A DNA stretch of 64,000 nucleotides from Pseudolabrys sp. Root1462 (GCF_001426945.1 NZ_LMFS01000001.1:2872922-2936921), one strand, 5' to 3'; shown: positions 18,852 through 28,470, numbered from the stretch's first letter. The notes: generated by a model from the sequence alone, not told the origin. Numbers and translations are program-made.

Positions 18852-19940
18852 CTAGTCTAGCGCAGCGCTGAGCACTTTGCGCATGACATTCGGCAGGGCT
18901 TCGTCGCGCAAATGCGCGAGCTCGACCCATCGCGCGCCTTCAGGCGCCGCGGCCGTCTTCGGCACGTGCGTCACGAACACCGTCAAGGCCAGCGGAAAAT
19001 GGGTGAAGACATGCGTCACCTCGCCGGCGAGCTTGCGCCATTTCGCTTTGCCGAATTTCGGCGCGGCAGCGAGCGCCTGGTCGATATCGAAGTCATGCGA
19101 CCAGTCGCTGCCCGGCACTTCGGTCATGGCGCCGAGCAGTCCTTTCTCCGGACGCTGACGCAGCAGCACGCGGCCGTCGTCGCGCAGCACGACGAAGGCG
19201 GCGCCGCGCCGCAGCTTGCCTTCGCGCTTGGGCGCCTTGCGTGGGTAAGCTTCCTGTTCGCCGCGCGCGCGGGCGACGCAGGCCTCATTCCATGGGCATA
19301 AAGCACAGGCCGGCTTCTTCGGCGTGCAGATGGTAGCGCCGAGGTCCATCATCGCCTGGGCGAAATCGCCGGTGCGCGCCGGCGGCATCAGCGACGCGGC
19401 AAGGCGTTTGATCTGCGGCTTCGCCGCCGGCAGTTCTTCCTCAACGGCAAACAGACGTGTCACCACACGCTCGACGTTGCCATCGACCGGCACCGCCGGC
19501 AGATCGAAGGCAATGGCGCCGACTGCCGCTGCGGTGTAGTCGCCGACGCCGGGCAACGCACGCAGCGCCTCGATGTCATCGGGGAAGACGCCATTATGAC
19601 GCTCGACGACGGCGATGGCGCAGGCGTGCAGATTGCGGGCGCGCGCGTAATAGCCGAGCCCGGCCCAGGCGCGCAGCACGTCGTCGAGCGCCGTTTGCGC
19701 CAGCGCTTCGACCGTCGGCCATTTCGACAGAAACTTCGCGTAATAGGGGCCGACGGTTTTCACCGTGGTCTGTTGCAGCATAATCTCCGACAGCCAGACC
19801 GCGTAAGGATCGGCGCGCTGACCCTTTCGCGCCCGCCAGGGCAGCACGCGGCGGTGCCGATCGTACCAGGCGAGTAAATCGGCCGGGTCGGCAGCGGGGA
19901 CGGCTTTCTTTCGCCGCGACAGGCGGACTGCTACGTTCAT
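18852..19940 (-). CDS. mutY: A/G-specific adenine DNA glycosylase
   Basis: Removes adenine opposite 8-oxoguanine. 362 residues from ATG 19940. Catalytic Glu52 (SEIMLQQTTV) and Asp154 (PVDGNVERV) are present, and the 4Fe-4S loop has all four cysteines: 205, 212, 215, 221 (C-x6-C-x2-C-x5-C). The HhH motif is LPGVGDYTAAAV at 129-140. The C-terminal third is the Nudix-like 8-oxoG recognition domain. The start is set at 19940 rather than the upstream frame because homologs begin near here and the DciA-like gene is divergent 28 bp away. Confidence 0.95.
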   Translation of the reverse strand: MNVAVRLSRRKKAVPAADPADLLAWYDRHRRVLPWRARKGQRADPYAVWLSEIMLQQTTVKTVGPYYAKFLSKWPTVEALAQTALDDVLRAWAGLGYYARARNLHACAIAVVERHNGVFPDDIEALRALPGVGDYTAAAVGAIAFDLPAVPVDGNVERVVTRLFAVEEELPAAKPQIKRLAASLMPPARTGDFAQAMMDLGATICTPKKPACALCPWNEACVARARGEQEAYPRKAPKREGKLRRGAAFVVLRDDGRVLLRQRPEKGLLGAMTEVPGSDWSHDFDIDQALAAAPKFGKAKWRKLAGEVTHVFTHFPLALTVFVTHVPKTAAAPEGARWVELAHLRDEALPNVMRKVLSAALD

Positions 19941-19968
19941 GGCCCGGACGATGCCAGAGTAGTATTCG

Positions 19969-20460
19969 ATGACCAAGCCCACGAGGGGTTATCCCCGCCC
20001 GCTTTCCGAGTTCACCGCCACGAGCCTTGGCGGCGTCCTCAAGGCGCAGGGCTTTGCGTCGATGGAAATTGTGACGCGGTGGCGCGACATCGTCGGCGCC
20101 GAGGTCGCGGCGCACAGCGAACCGATGAAGATCAACTGGCCGCGGCCGAAAACCGATGTCGGTGACGTCGAGCAGACGGAACCAGCCACACTGGTGCTGC
20201 GGGTCGAGGGCCCGGCGGCGCTGGAAATTCAGCACCTGTCGTCGGTCATCCTGGAGCGGGTCAATCGCTTCTTCGGCTGGCATGCCGTCGGCCGGCTGGC
20301 GCTGCGCCAGGCGCCGCTGCGCCGGAAGACGCCGAAAAAGCTGCCGCCGGCGCCCGATCCGGCCGCTACCGCCCGGCTCGCGGCCTCCATGCCCGAGATC
20401 GAGGACGACGCCTTGCGCGACGCCCTCGCCCGTCTGGGTGTCGCCATCAAGACAAAGTGA
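19969..20460 (+). CDS. DUF721/DciA-like protein
   Basis: 163 residues. The DUF721 core covers about residues 15-105: LGGVLKAQGFASMEIVTRWRDIVG (starting at 17) and the KH-like LVLRVEGPAALEIQHLSSVILERVNRFFG (from about 69), with the conserved pattern W-x-x-I-V-G near 40. DUF721 proteins include DciA, the loader of the replicative helicase DnaB. The alphaproteobacterial placement between mutY and smc is common. The C-terminal half is Pro/Arg-rich and variable. A DciA role is inferred from the domain. Confidence 0.82.
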   Translation: MTKPTRGYPRPLSEFTATSLGGVLKAQGFASMEIVTRWRDIVGAEVAAHSEPMKINWPRPKTDVGDVEQTEPATLVLRVEGPAALEIQHLSSVILERVNRFFGWHAVGRLALRQAPLRRKTPKKLPPAPDPAATARLAASMPEIEDDALRDALARLGVAIKTK

Positions 20461-20476
20461 GGCGCTGCGCCGCCTT

Positions 20477-20492
20477 GGCGGGCCGGCCCGCC
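20477..20492. repeat. Perfect 16-bp GC palindrome after the DciA-like gene
   Basis: GGCGGGCCGGCCCGCC is fully self-complementary and lies 17 bp after the DciA-like stop. It has no T-run, so it is at best a weak terminator or a processing site between that gene and the DsbA-like gene. Confidence 0.4.
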
Positions 20493-20573
20493 ATTGCCAC
20501 AATCGTCCTGTCCAGCTAGCAAATATCGACCCAGCGGACGCCTCTTGGCGCCTCAATGTGACGGAGACACCCT

Positions 20574-21248
20574 TTGCGCCTGACCCGACGTGAATTCTGC
20601 CAGAGCACGGCTTTCGTGGCCCTCGCCACCGCGGCGGGTCTGTCCGCCCTGCCGTCGCTGACCGAGCAGGCGCTGGCGGCCGAAGGCGCGGCGATCTCCG
20701 AGACCGAACTGATGGCGCCGGGTGCGCTGCCCGACATGGCCATCGGCGATGCGAAGGCGTCGGTCACTGTCATCGAATATGCCTCGATGACCTGCCCGCA
20801 CTGCGCCCATTTCCAGGAAACGACCTACCCGGACATCAAGAAGAAATACATCGACACCGGAAAGATCCGTTACATCTTCCGCGAATTCCCGCTCGATAAC
20901 CTCGCCGCCGCGGTCTTCATGCTGGCGCGCTGCAACGCCGACACCAACGCCGACAAGTATTTCTCCTTTATCGACGTCATGTTCCGCCAACAGCGGACCT
21001 GGGCTGTCGAAAAGCCGCTCGATCCCTTGCTGACCCTGTCCAAGCAGGCCGGCTTCACCAAGGAAAGCTTCGACGCCTGCCTGTCGAACCAGAAGATCCT
21101 CGACGGCATCGAGGCGATGCGCCAGCGCGCGGTGGACAAGTTCAAGGTCAATTCGACCCCGACCTTCTTCATCAACGGCAAGCTCTATTCCGGCGCCATG
21201 ACCACCGACGAAATGTCGAAGGTCATCGACCCGCTGATCAAGAGCTGA
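20574..21248 (+). CDS. DsbA-family thiol-disulfide oxidoreductase
   Basis: 224 residues, exported thioredoxin-fold protein. The N-terminus MRLTRREFCQSTAFVALATA carries a twin-arginine-like RR start and a hydrophobic stretch with a likely cut after ALA near residue 34. The active site is CPHC (Cys74-Cys77), as in DsbA/ScsC types, and the cis-Pro loop is NSTPTFFINGKL near 196. The start codon is TTG at 20574, chosen because GGAGA lies about seven bases upstream and no ATG or GTG is in frame. It probably folds disulfides in envelope proteins. The order DciA-like, DsbA-like, smc is conserved in the group. Confidence 0.88.
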   Translation: MRLTRREFCQSTAFVALATAAGLSALPSLTEQALAAEGAAISETELMAPGALPDMAIGDAKASVTVIEYASMTCPHCAHFQETTYPDIKKKYIDTGKIRYIFREFPLDNLAAAVFMLARCNADTNADKYFSFIDVMFRQQRTWAVEKPLDPLLTLSKQAGFTKESFDACLSNQKILDGIEAMRQRAVDKFKVNSTPTFFINGKLYSGAMTTDEMSKVIDPLIKS

Positions 21249-21536
21249 TCCTCCGGATCGCGGTACCGCCGCGGGAGGCCCGGCGTCAGCCCCAACATCT
21301 AGTCGCCGGGCACAAGGGTAATTTTGTTCCAATCCACAACCGAAATGTCTGGAAAACCGGGCATTTTTGGGCCATTTGAGTTGCTCCGAACCCGCCGGGA
21401 TTTCATTCTCGCGGCGAATGCGGCATACGACCTTTAGCGTCCGGGCCATGCCCCCGGCTCGACTGTAGTACCCATTGATCATGACCCCAGCAGGACCGTC
21501 GGGCGTTCACCCTGCTCCGGGTCGAGGCGTTGAAGT

Positions 21537-24500
21537 ATGATCCTTACCCGACTGCGTCTGCTCGGCTTTAAGACCTTCGTTGAGCCGACCGATTTCGTGA
21601 TCGAGCCGGGACTGACCGGCGTCGTCGGACCGAACGGCTGCGGCAAGTCGAACCTCGTCGAAGCGCTGCGCTGGGTGATGGGTGAGAACTCATACAAGTC
21701 CATGCGCGCGTCCTCGATGGACGACGTGATCTTCTCCGGCTCGAACACGCGGCCGGCGCGTAACAACGCCGAAGTCGCGATCATGATCGACAACAAGGAG
21801 CGCTCGGCGCCCGCGCAGTTCAACGACACCGATACGCTGGAGATCGCGCGCCGCATCGAGCGCGAGGAAGGCTCGTCGTACCGGATCAACGGCAAGGAAG
21901 TGCGCGCCCGCGACGTACAGATCGTGTTCGCCGACGCCTCGACCGGCGCGCGCTCGCCGGCTCTGGTCCACCAGGGCCGCATCGGCGAAATCATCCAGGC
22001 GAAGCCCGAGCAGCGTCGCCGCGTGCTTGAAGAAGCCGCCGGCGTTTCCGGTCTGCACGCGCGGCGTCATGAAGCCGAATTGCGCCTGAAGGCGGCGGAA
22101 GCCAACCTCACGCGCCTCGAAGACGTCATCGGCCAGCTTGCCGGCCAGATGGAAGCGCTGAAAAAGCAGGCCAAGCAGGCGATCCGCTATCGCACCGTGT
22201 CGGCGCAGGTCCGCAAGACCGAGGCCACGCTCTATCACCTGCGCTGGTCGGCCGCGAATATCGAACAGACCGAAGCGGAAACGGCCAAGGATCTGTGCGT
22301 GCGCGAAGTCGCGGCGCGCACCGGCGCGCAGGCCGAAGCCTCGACCCGCCAGACCGAACTCGCCGCCACGTTGCCGCCGCTGCGCGAAGCCGAAGCGCGC
22401 GCCGGCGCGGCGCTGCATCGCCTCAACGTCGCCATGCAGGAACTTGAGCGCGAAGAGCAGCGCGCCAAGGATCGCATCAGCGAGCTCGACAAGCGCCTCG
22501 TGCAGCTCGCCGCCGACAGCGAGCGCGAGCAGAAGCTGGTGGCCGATGCCGACGCCGCCATCGCCCGGCTCGCCGAAGAAGAAGAGATGATCAAGGCGGA
22601 GGCCGCCGAAAGCGCCGGCCGCCGCAGCGGCGTCGATGCCCGCGTCGAGGAAGCCAGCAGCACGCTCGCCGCGGCCGAAAAGGTGTTCTCTGAACTGACC
22701 GCCCGGCTCGCCGACCTCACCGCGCGGCGCAATCAGCTCGAAGCCGCGATGCGTCAGCATCGCGAGCGCGCGACCAAGATCGAAGCGGAAGTGGCCGAGG
22801 TCACCCGCGAGATCGAGGCGTTGCAGGCCTCCGCCGGCCCCGACCTCGCCGCGCTGACGCAGGAAGTCGAGGACATCCAGCAGGCGCTGGCCAGCGCCGA
22901 GAACGCCGCGATCGACGCCGAGGCCGCGCACGCCGCGGCCCGCGCCGCGCTGGAAGCCTCGCGCAATCCGCTCGCCGAAGCCGAACGCCGCGTGCAGCGC
23001 CTCGAGACCGAGGCCAAGACGCTGTCGAAGGTGCTCGCGGTCGAGAGCAAGAATTTGTGGCCGCCGGTGATGGACAACATCACGGTCGACAAGGGTTACG
23101 AGAAGGCGCTCGGCGCCGCGCTCGGTGACGATCTCGACGCGCCGATCGATCCCTCGGCGCCGATGCGCTGGGTCGGCTCCGTGGTCGATGCCGGCGATCC
23201 GCGCTTGCCGGATGGCGCGACGCCGCTGTCCGCGCATGTCCGCGCGCCCGATGAACTGACGCGCCGCCTCAACCAGATTGGCGTCGTCGACAAGGAATCC
23301 GGCGCGCGTCTCGTCGCACAGTTGAAGCCCGGTCAGCGCCTGGTGTCGCCGGAAGGCGACCTGTGGCGCTGGGACGGCTTTGCTGCCGCCGCGCACGCGC
23401 CGACCGGCGCCGCCCGCCGCCTCGCCGAACGCGCGCGCCTCGCCGAAATCGAGACCGAGTTGCAGGTCGCCAAGGCCGACGCCGAATCTGCCCGCCGCGA
23501 CAGCGAAGTCGCGCAAGCCGCCCTGTCCGCCGCCGCCACCGCCGAGACCGAGGCCCGCAACGCCGCGCGCGAGCGCCAGCGCGACGTCAATGCCGCGCGT
23601 GATCGCCATGAAGCGGCCGAGCGCGAGGTCAACCGCAATGCGGCGCGGCTGTCGGCGCTGACCGAAGCGCAGAGCCGCCTTACCGCCAGCCACGACGAAG
23701 CGACCGCCGGCATCGCCGAGGCTGAACAGGCCCTGTCCGAGCTCGCACCCGCCGCCGAACTCGAGACCGAACTCGACGGCGTCCGCGACGACATCGCCGG
23801 CAAGCGCGCCCACCTCGCGGAGGTCCGCGCCGAGCAGCAGGCCATCGTCCGCGAGGCCGAGATCGCCGATCGCCGCCTGCGCCAAGTCGGCGAAGAGAAG
23901 GCCGGCTGGTTCACGCGCCAGGAAAGCGCCCGCGGCCAGACCGAGACGCTGAGCCAGCGCATTCAGGAGGCGCAGCGCGATCGTACCGAACTGGAGAACG
24001 CGCCGCAGATCTTCGCCGAAAAGCGCGACGCGCTGATCAGCGAAGTGCAGCTTGCCGAGACCGACCGGCAGGACTGCGCGGATCGCCTGCAGGCTGCCGA
24101 GAACGCCCTGGCGGAAGCCGACCGCGACGCCCGCGCCGCGCTCGAAGCCGCCTCCACCGCGCGCGAAGAACTGGCACGCGCCGAAGAGCGCTTTGAAGCT
24201 TCGAAGCGGCGGCTCACCGACATCGCCCGCGAGATCCACGACATGCTCGAGGTCGAGCCGGAAGGCGTGGCTGCGCTTGCCGAGCTGACCGAGGGCGAAG
24301 CCCTGCCCGACCTCGCCGAAATCGAGGCGACGCTGGAGCGGCTGCGCCGCGAGCGCGAACGGCTGGGTGCGGTCAATCTGCGCGCCGAGGAAGAACTCGT
24401 CGAAGTCGAGACCCAGCACACGTCGCTCACCACCGAGCGCGACGATCTCGTCGAAGCGATCAAGAAACTGCGCCTTGGCATCCAGAGCCTCAACCGCGAA

Positions 24501-24989
24501 GCCCGCGAGCGGCTGATGGCCTCGTTCCAGCAGGTCAACACCCACTTCCAGCAGCTGTTCACCAAGCTGTTCAACGGCGGCACGGCCGAGCTGCAGCTGA
24601 TCGAAAGCGACGATCCGCTTGAGGCCGGCCTCGAAATCCTGGCCAAGCCGCCGGGCAAGAAGCCCGCCACCCTGTCGCTACTGTCGGGCGGCGAACAGGC
24701 GCTCACGGCGATGGCGCTGATTTTCGCGGTGTTTCTCACCAATCCGGCACCGATCTGCGTGCTGGACGAAGTCGATGCGCCGCTTGACGATCACAACGTC
24801 GAACGTTTCTGCGACATGCTCGATGAAATGACGCAGTCGACCGATACCCGCTTTGTGATCATTACGCACAATCCGATTACGATGGCGCGCATGAACCGTC
24901 TGTTCGGCGTCACCATGGCGGAGCGCGGCGTATCGCAACTGGTGTCGGTCGATCTCGAAGCGGCCGTTCGTTTCCGCGAAGCCGGCTGA
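21537..24989 (+). CDS. smc: Chromosome segregation protein SMC
   Basis: 1150 residues, the ATPase of the condensin complex that organises and separates chromosomes. Walker A GPNGCGKS at 31-38; signature LLSGGEQALTAMALIFAVF near 1045; Walker B PICVLDEVDAPLDDHNVERF near 1067. Between lie two long coiled-coil arms (about 165-500 and 650-1000, rich in Ala, Glu, Arg) and a hinge at about 500-640 that includes YEKALGAALGDDLDAPID. The hinge is of the short alphaproteobacterial form. The partner genes scpA/scpB are not in the window. ATG at 21537 gives the standard start MILTRLRLLGFKTFVEP. Confidence 0.97.
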   Translation: MILTRLRLLGFKTFVEPTDFVIEPGLTGVVGPNGCGKSNLVEALRWVMGENSYKSMRASSMDDVIFSGSNTRPARNNAEVAIMIDNKERSAPAQFNDTDTLEIARRIEREEGSSYRINGKEVRARDVQIVFADASTGARSPALVHQGRIGEIIQAKPEQRRRVLEEAAGVSGLHARRHEAELRLKAAEANLTRLEDVIGQLAGQMEALKKQAKQAIRYRTVSAQVRKTEATLYHLRWSAANIEQTEAETAKDLCVREVAARTGAQAEASTRQTELAATLPPLREAEARAGAALHRLNVAMQELEREEQRAKDRISELDKRLVQLAADSEREQKLVADADAAIARLAEEEEMIKAEAAESAGRRSGVDARVEEASSTLAAAEKVFSELTARLADLTARRNQLEAAMRQHRERATKIEAEVAEVTREIEALQASAGPDLAALTQEVEDIQQALASAENAAIDAEAAHAAARAALEASRNPLAEAERRVQRLETEAKTLSKVLAVESKNLWPPVMDNITVDKGYEKALGAALGDDLDAPIDPSAPMRWVGSVVDAGDPRLPDGATPLSAHVRAPDELTRRLNQIGVVDKESGARLVAQLKPGQRLVSPEGDLWRWDGFAAAAHAPTGAARRLAERARLAEIETELQVAKADAESARRDSEVAQAALSAAATAETEARNAARERQRDVNAARDRHEAAEREVNRNAARLSALTEAQSRLTASHDEATAGIAEAEQALSELAPAAELETELDGVRDDIAGKRAHLAEVRAEQQAIVREAEIADRRLRQVGEEKAGWFTRQESARGQTETLSQRIQEAQRDRTELENAPQIFAEKRDALISEVQLAETDRQDCADRLQAAENALAEADRDARAALEAASTAREELARAEERFEASKRRLTDIAREIHDMLEVEPEGVAALAELTEGEALPDLAEIEATLERLRRERERLGAVNLRAEEELVEVETQHTSLTTERDDLVEAIKKLRLGIQSLNREARERLMASFQQVNTHFQQLFTKLFNGGTAELQLIESDDPLEAGLEILAKPPGKKPATLSLLSGGEQALTAMALIFAVFLTNPAPICVLDEVDAPLDDHNVERFCDMLDEMTQSTDTRFVIITHNPITMARMNRLFGVTMAERGVSQLVSVDLEAAVRFREAG

Positions 24990-25010
24990 TCGCCTGCGCA
25001 AGTCAAAACG

Positions 25011-25042
25011 AAAGCGGCGCGTCATCATCGACGCGCCGCTTT
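25011..25042. terminator. Bidirectional terminator between smc and the autotransporter gene
   Basis: A 13-bp perfect stem (25011-25023 with 25030-25042; AAAGCGGCGCGTC and its complement) with loop ATCATC. A T-run follows on the plus strand (25040-25043), and AAAACG on the left gives one on the minus strand. It separates the convergent smc and autotransporter genes. Confidence 0.85.
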
Positions 25043-25062
25043 TCTGCTTGGGACCGACGAGA

Positions 25063-27735
25063 TCAGAACGTGTGCCGGACGCGGCCGCTGATCTGATGCG
25101 CGGTGAAATCGCGGCCGCCGAACTTGAAGTCGTAGCCGAGCGAAAGCTGCGTCCGCTCTGCAAGCACCATCGACAGCCCGGCGCCCACGACGCCAAAATC
25201 GGTGCCCGCCCCGGCCGCGGTAGTCGTGAAAGTGCCCGGCAGCGCCTGGTCGACGAAACTGGCCCGGATATCGCGCGTTTTGTCGAGAAACTCGTGCTGC
25301 CAGCTTGCCCGCAATTCTGGCGTCGCCACGCCATTCTGCCACGCCCAGTCGGTGCGCACCCGCGCGCCGAGCGACGAGCGCAGGGAGTCGGCGCGGTCCG
25401 ATTGTACCGAGAGCGCCGCGGCTCCGGTTTCGGTGTAACCATCCACCATCACCGCCGTATATTGCAGACCGGCTTCCGGCGTGACCGTAAAGCGCCCGCT
25501 GCGATAATCCCGCCCGACCGACCCTTGCAAGGCGAACTGGCTGCCATTTGGGCTGCTGGTATTCGCTTGGCCCAGCGCGACGCGCTTGTTGTCGTACGAA
25601 TTGCGGCCATAGATCATGGCGCCGTTGACGAACCACGACGACGGGCCATACCAGGTGCCATAGCCGCCGATCAGCCAGGTTTCGATCTTGCTCGTGCTAC
25701 CGAGCGTATCGAGATCGGCGAAGGTGCGGGTGTAACCGCCGAGGATGCCCAGGATCAGGTTGTCGTTGATACGGCGGTCAATGCCGGCGGTGATTCCGGT
25801 CGCGGTGAACTTGCTTTGCGGCGCGCTGCTGGTCGCCCCCTGCCTGGCGAAGACCGCGTTGCCATAAAGGAAGAATCCCCATGGGTCGTCGCCGATGAGT
25901 TTCGGCGGCGCTTTGGTGACGGCGGCAAAGGCGTCCTGAAACCGGTCACGGCCGTCGGCGGCGAAAGCAAAGGCCGCTTCGGCAGCAGCATCCGTCGACG
26001 TCGGCCCTGACGGCAACCGTTGTCCGCCATTCTGCATGCCATCCAGCATGGAAAGCGCGCCCAGCCCTGCGAAAGACATGGCGGGGCCGCCACTGCGCAC
26101 GTTCGACAGCCGCTGATCGACCATTTGACCGGTCTGCGCCGCGTTGCTGACACCAATCGAGGTCAGGGCCTGAAACGCCGTGGGCGTCAATTGCGCCATG
26201 GCCGATGCCGGATCGCCGGCGCTGGCCACCTGGTCGATCAGAGATTGGGTGGCGGCGCTAGCCGCTTGAGTCGTCGACATGTTGTCGAGGATCGAGGCGA
26301 CGCCCGCGGTCTGGCCGTTCCCGGCAAAGGACGAGAACGACCTCGTCGAACTGCCGGTGAAGGATTCGAAGCCGGTGTAGAGCGTGCCGCCGATATTGAC
26401 GGTCCCACCGGCCTGCAACGCCGCCATCTTGTCGGCCGACAGACCGACCTTCTGATAAGTGAGATTGTCGGTGCCGGCGCCGCCGTCCACCAGGCCGACG
26501 ATCCTGGACCCCGCCTGAATCGTCACCGCATCGTTGCCCGCCCCCATCGCCACTCGGCCGATGATCGTGCCTGAATTGGTCAGCGTATTGGCGAAGGTGC
26601 TGGTGATGACGATCGCTTCGCCGTTCGCGCCCTGGATCGTGCCGGCATTGTAGATATTGACCGCGGCGAAGGCATTGCCGTGGCTGCTGTCGTCGACGGT
26701 GATGGCGCGCTGGTCGGAGTAAATCAGACCACCGACGTAGTTGTTGATCGTGCCGCCGCCGACGGCGACCGCTTCGTTAAGGCTGTCCACCCCGGCGGCG
26801 GTCGTGCCTACGGCCTTGATCGTCCCATAGTTGTTGAGCGTCAGCAGGCGGTCGACGTCGATAGCGTCGCCGTCGGCGCTCCTGGCCGTGCCGATGATGG
26901 CGCCGTAGTTGGTGACCGTCGTCACTTGCGCATTGGTGGTCGTATCGATGTTGAGACCGCCGCCGTCGTTGCCGACAATGGTGCCGTAATTGAGCACGGT
27001 GATGCCCTGCGCAGCCGTAATGCCGTGGCGTGCCCCGGAAATCAGACCGGTCTTGTAGTTGTTGACCGTGCCGTTGTACGTCGCCGTATTGAAATCGATG
27101 GCGTCATTGCCGCTGTCATTGCCGTTGGCGCCGGTCGCCCAGTTGGCGACGACGGAGCCGAAATTGTTGATGACCATACCGTTCGCGGCGCGGATGGCGT
27201 CGGCATCGGCGGCAGTGACGACGCCGGTGGCATAGTTGTTCAACACGACGGTGGCCGTGCCGGCCGCAATATTGTTGAAGTCGATGGCCTGGCCGTTGTT
27301 CGAGCCGGTCCCGATCGCCTGGATGGTGCCGGAATTGTCGATCCGCACGGCGCCGGTTGCGATGTTGATGTTGGACTGGAGCGCATCGCTCTGAGACTGG
27401 ATGAGCGCGCCGGCATTGTTCGTGATCGTCACATTCGCGGTGGTCGAGGTAACGAAGCGAATGGCGCGCGCGCCGGTGCCGGTCGACTGAATGGTGCCCG
27501 AGTTGGCGATGCTGCTACTGGTTGCGCCGCCAGTCACCGAAACGGCTGGGTTGCTGCTCGGCGATACCGACCCGCTCGGCGTGACGATGAGATTGTTTCC
27601 GGCCGTAACGGCCTGCGCCGATGTCGTCGATGTCGATATCGTGGTATCGGCGGCTTGGGCCTGGAAAGGTGCAGATAAAGACGCCACCGCTGCGATCAAC
27701 GCGCAGCCGCTCACCGAACCCAACAAACGACGCAT
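25063..27735 (-). CDS. Autotransporter with beta-helix passenger (type Va)
   Basis: 890 residues. Signal peptide at 1-28 (MRRLLGSVSGCALIAAVASL, cut after AQA). The passenger, about 70-460, consists of some eleven imperfect repeats of 22-30 residues with the core (N)(S/Y)GTI, for example NSGTIQSTG, NYGTIVGND, NYGTIKAVG, NAGTIQGAN and NSGTIIGRV, the pattern of a parallel beta-helix. A Gly/Ala-rich linker (470-600) follows. The last 280 or so residues form the outer-membrane beta-barrel and end in RVRHTF, with the C-terminal Phe needed for barrel assembly. No catalytic triad of SPATE type or RGD is seen. Role (adhesin, esterase or other) unknown. Confidence 0.9.
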   Translation of the reverse strand: MRRLLGSVSGCALIAAVASLSAPFQAQAADTTISTSTTSAQAVTAGNNLIVTPSGSVSPSSNPAVSVTGGATSSSIANSGTIQSTGTGARAIRFVTSTTANVTITNNAGALIQSQSDALQSNINIATGAVRIDNSGTIQAIGTGSNNGQAIDFNNIAAGTATVVLNNYATGVVTAADADAIRAANGMVINNFGSVVANWATGANGNDSGNDAIDFNTATYNGTVNNYKTGLISGARHGITAAQGITVLNYGTIVGNDGGGLNIDTTTNAQVTTVTNYGAIIGTARSADGDAIDVDRLLTLNNYGTIKAVGTTAAGVDSLNEAVAVGGGTINNYVGGLIYSDQRAITVDDSSHGNAFAAVNIYNAGTIQGANGEAIVITSTFANTLTNSGTIIGRVAMGAGNDAVTIQAGSRIVGLVDGGAGTDNLTYQKVGLSADKMAALQAGGTVNIGGTLYTGFESFTGSSTRSFSSFAGNGQTAGVASILDNMSTTQAASAATQSLIDQVASAGDPASAMAQLTPTAFQALTSIGVSNAAQTGQMVDQRLSNVRSGGPAMSFAGLGALSMLDGMQNGGQRLPSGPTSTDAAAEAAFAFAADGRDRFQDAFAAVTKAPPKLIGDDPWGFFLYGNAVFARQGATSSAPQSKFTATGITAGIDRRINDNLILGILGGYTRTFADLDTLGSTSKIETWLIGGYGTWYGPSSWFVNGAMIYGRNSYDNKRVALGQANTSSPNGSQFALQGSVGRDYRSGRFTVTPEAGLQYTAVMVDGYTETGAAALSVQSDRADSLRSSLGARVRTDWAWQNGVATPELRASWQHEFLDKTRDIRASFVDQALPGTFTTTAAGAGTDFGVVGAGLSMVLAERTQLSLGYDFKFGGRDFTAHQISGRVRHTF

Positions 27736-28243
27736 CCCCGAGCCCCTTTACGCCCCATTAACCGGGAAGTACCTAGGCACCCTCAATGACGATCGAGTGA
27801 CATGCGCCGCTGTCGTATGACCCCTATTTTTGCGGATGCCTTATGCAAATTCGCAGCACAACAGTTTGAGACGCCGGCGCAACGACAAGCCCCGCCGCAG
27901 TCCCCGCTCCTGTGGCGTGCGCAATGCCTGGCGAAACGAAAAGCTGCATGAGATCGCAGTCATCGTCTCGGCGATCCGGAAAGACCGCCGGCAAGCGCGA
28001 GCACCAGGCCATCAATGACTGCGATGGACCGGCGGCAAATGTTTCCGACCGAGAAACAAACACGCCACAAAATCCGCCTTATGTTTGCCGTTGATTTGTT
28101 TCATCAGCGCCCCGCCAAACATCTTATTCAAATTGCAAATAGCGTCAGTCGTGCAGCAAAAAACATTTGGCAATCGTTCGTTTGAGCGATAGGACGCACA
28201 CGTGTGCTGATAATGAACGCTTTATCTGATGAAGGAATCTGGA
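27736..28243. other. 508-bp intergenic region without a supported gene
   Basis: Lies between the autotransporter start and the small SANT/Myb-like gene. The last 200 bp are clearly AT-richer than the surroundings. AAAGGGG ahead of 27735 on the minus strand is the likely ribosome site of the autotransporter. The only other structure seen is the palindrome at 28196. Short reading frames here show no family likeness or ribosome sites. Confidence 0.6.
28196..28207. promoter_or_regulatory. Perfect 12-bp palindrome just upstream of the SANT/Myb-like gene
   Basis: GCACACGTGTGC is self-complementary and is followed at 28209-28214 by GATAAT, a good -10 hexamer, 30 bp ahead of the ATG at 28244. A possible -35 TTGAGC (28182-28187) is 21 bp away, too far for a standard promoter. 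The palindrome would fall in the spacer of this promoter and so looks like an operator; no known regulator is named. Confidence 0.35.
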
Positions 28244-28456
28244 ATGGCTAAGAAGTCCAAGTCCGCGAAAAAAACCAAGACCGCCGTCAAGAAAATTCGG
28301 CGCAGGCCGTGGACCAACGAAGAATACAAGACGCTCAAGGCGCATTCCAAGGCGCGCACGCCCGTCGCCAAGATCGCCAAAGAACTCAAGCGCACGCCCG
28401 GTGCGCTGCGCCAGCAGGCGCTCAAGCTGAACATCGGCCTCGGCCACCAGCGCTAA
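28244..28456 (+). CDS. Small basic SANT/Myb-like DNA-binding protein
   Basis: 70 residues, strongly basic. The first 20 residues are a Lys-rich tail (MAKKSKSAKKTKTAVKKIRR) and the rest is one three-helix HTH unit: RPWTNEEYKTLKAHSKA, PVAKIAKELKRTPGALRQQA, LKLNIGL. The W-T-x-E-E start and the IAxxLxRTxGALRxxAxxLxI ending are those of SANT/Myb-like domains; the GcrA regulator has a similar first half. The ATG at 28244 is preferred because AAGGA lies eight bases upstream; an ATG at 28229 would swallow it. It resembles histone H1/H-NS-like tails fused to a DNA-binding domain. Function not known. Confidence 0.72.
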   Translation: MAKKSKSAKKTKTAVKKIRRRPWTNEEYKTLKAHSKARTPVAKIAKELKRTPGALRQQALKLNIGLGHQR

Positions 28457-28470
28457 GCCCGGGGGAACCC

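Noticed and set aside
21690-24545. A 951-codon open frame on the minus strand across smc
   Set aside because: It is the antisense shadow of the SMC coiled coil. High GC keeps stops rare, and the plus-strand frame has unmistakable Walker and signature motifs.
26680-27678. A 332-codon plus-strand frame opposite the autotransporter passenger
   Set aside because: Antisense of GTI repeats; the minus-strand protein has signal peptide, barrel and C-terminal Phe.
25063-27735. Repeated motifs in the autotransporter gene suggesting a tandem DNA repeat or CRISPR
   Set aside because: The repeats are imperfect at DNA level, contiguous and in frame, with no constant spacer; they encode beta-helix turns.
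27824-28094. Short frames in the intergenic region upstream of the autotransporter
   Set aside because: No ribosome sites, no conserved-looking sequence, and overlapping frames of similar length on both strands.
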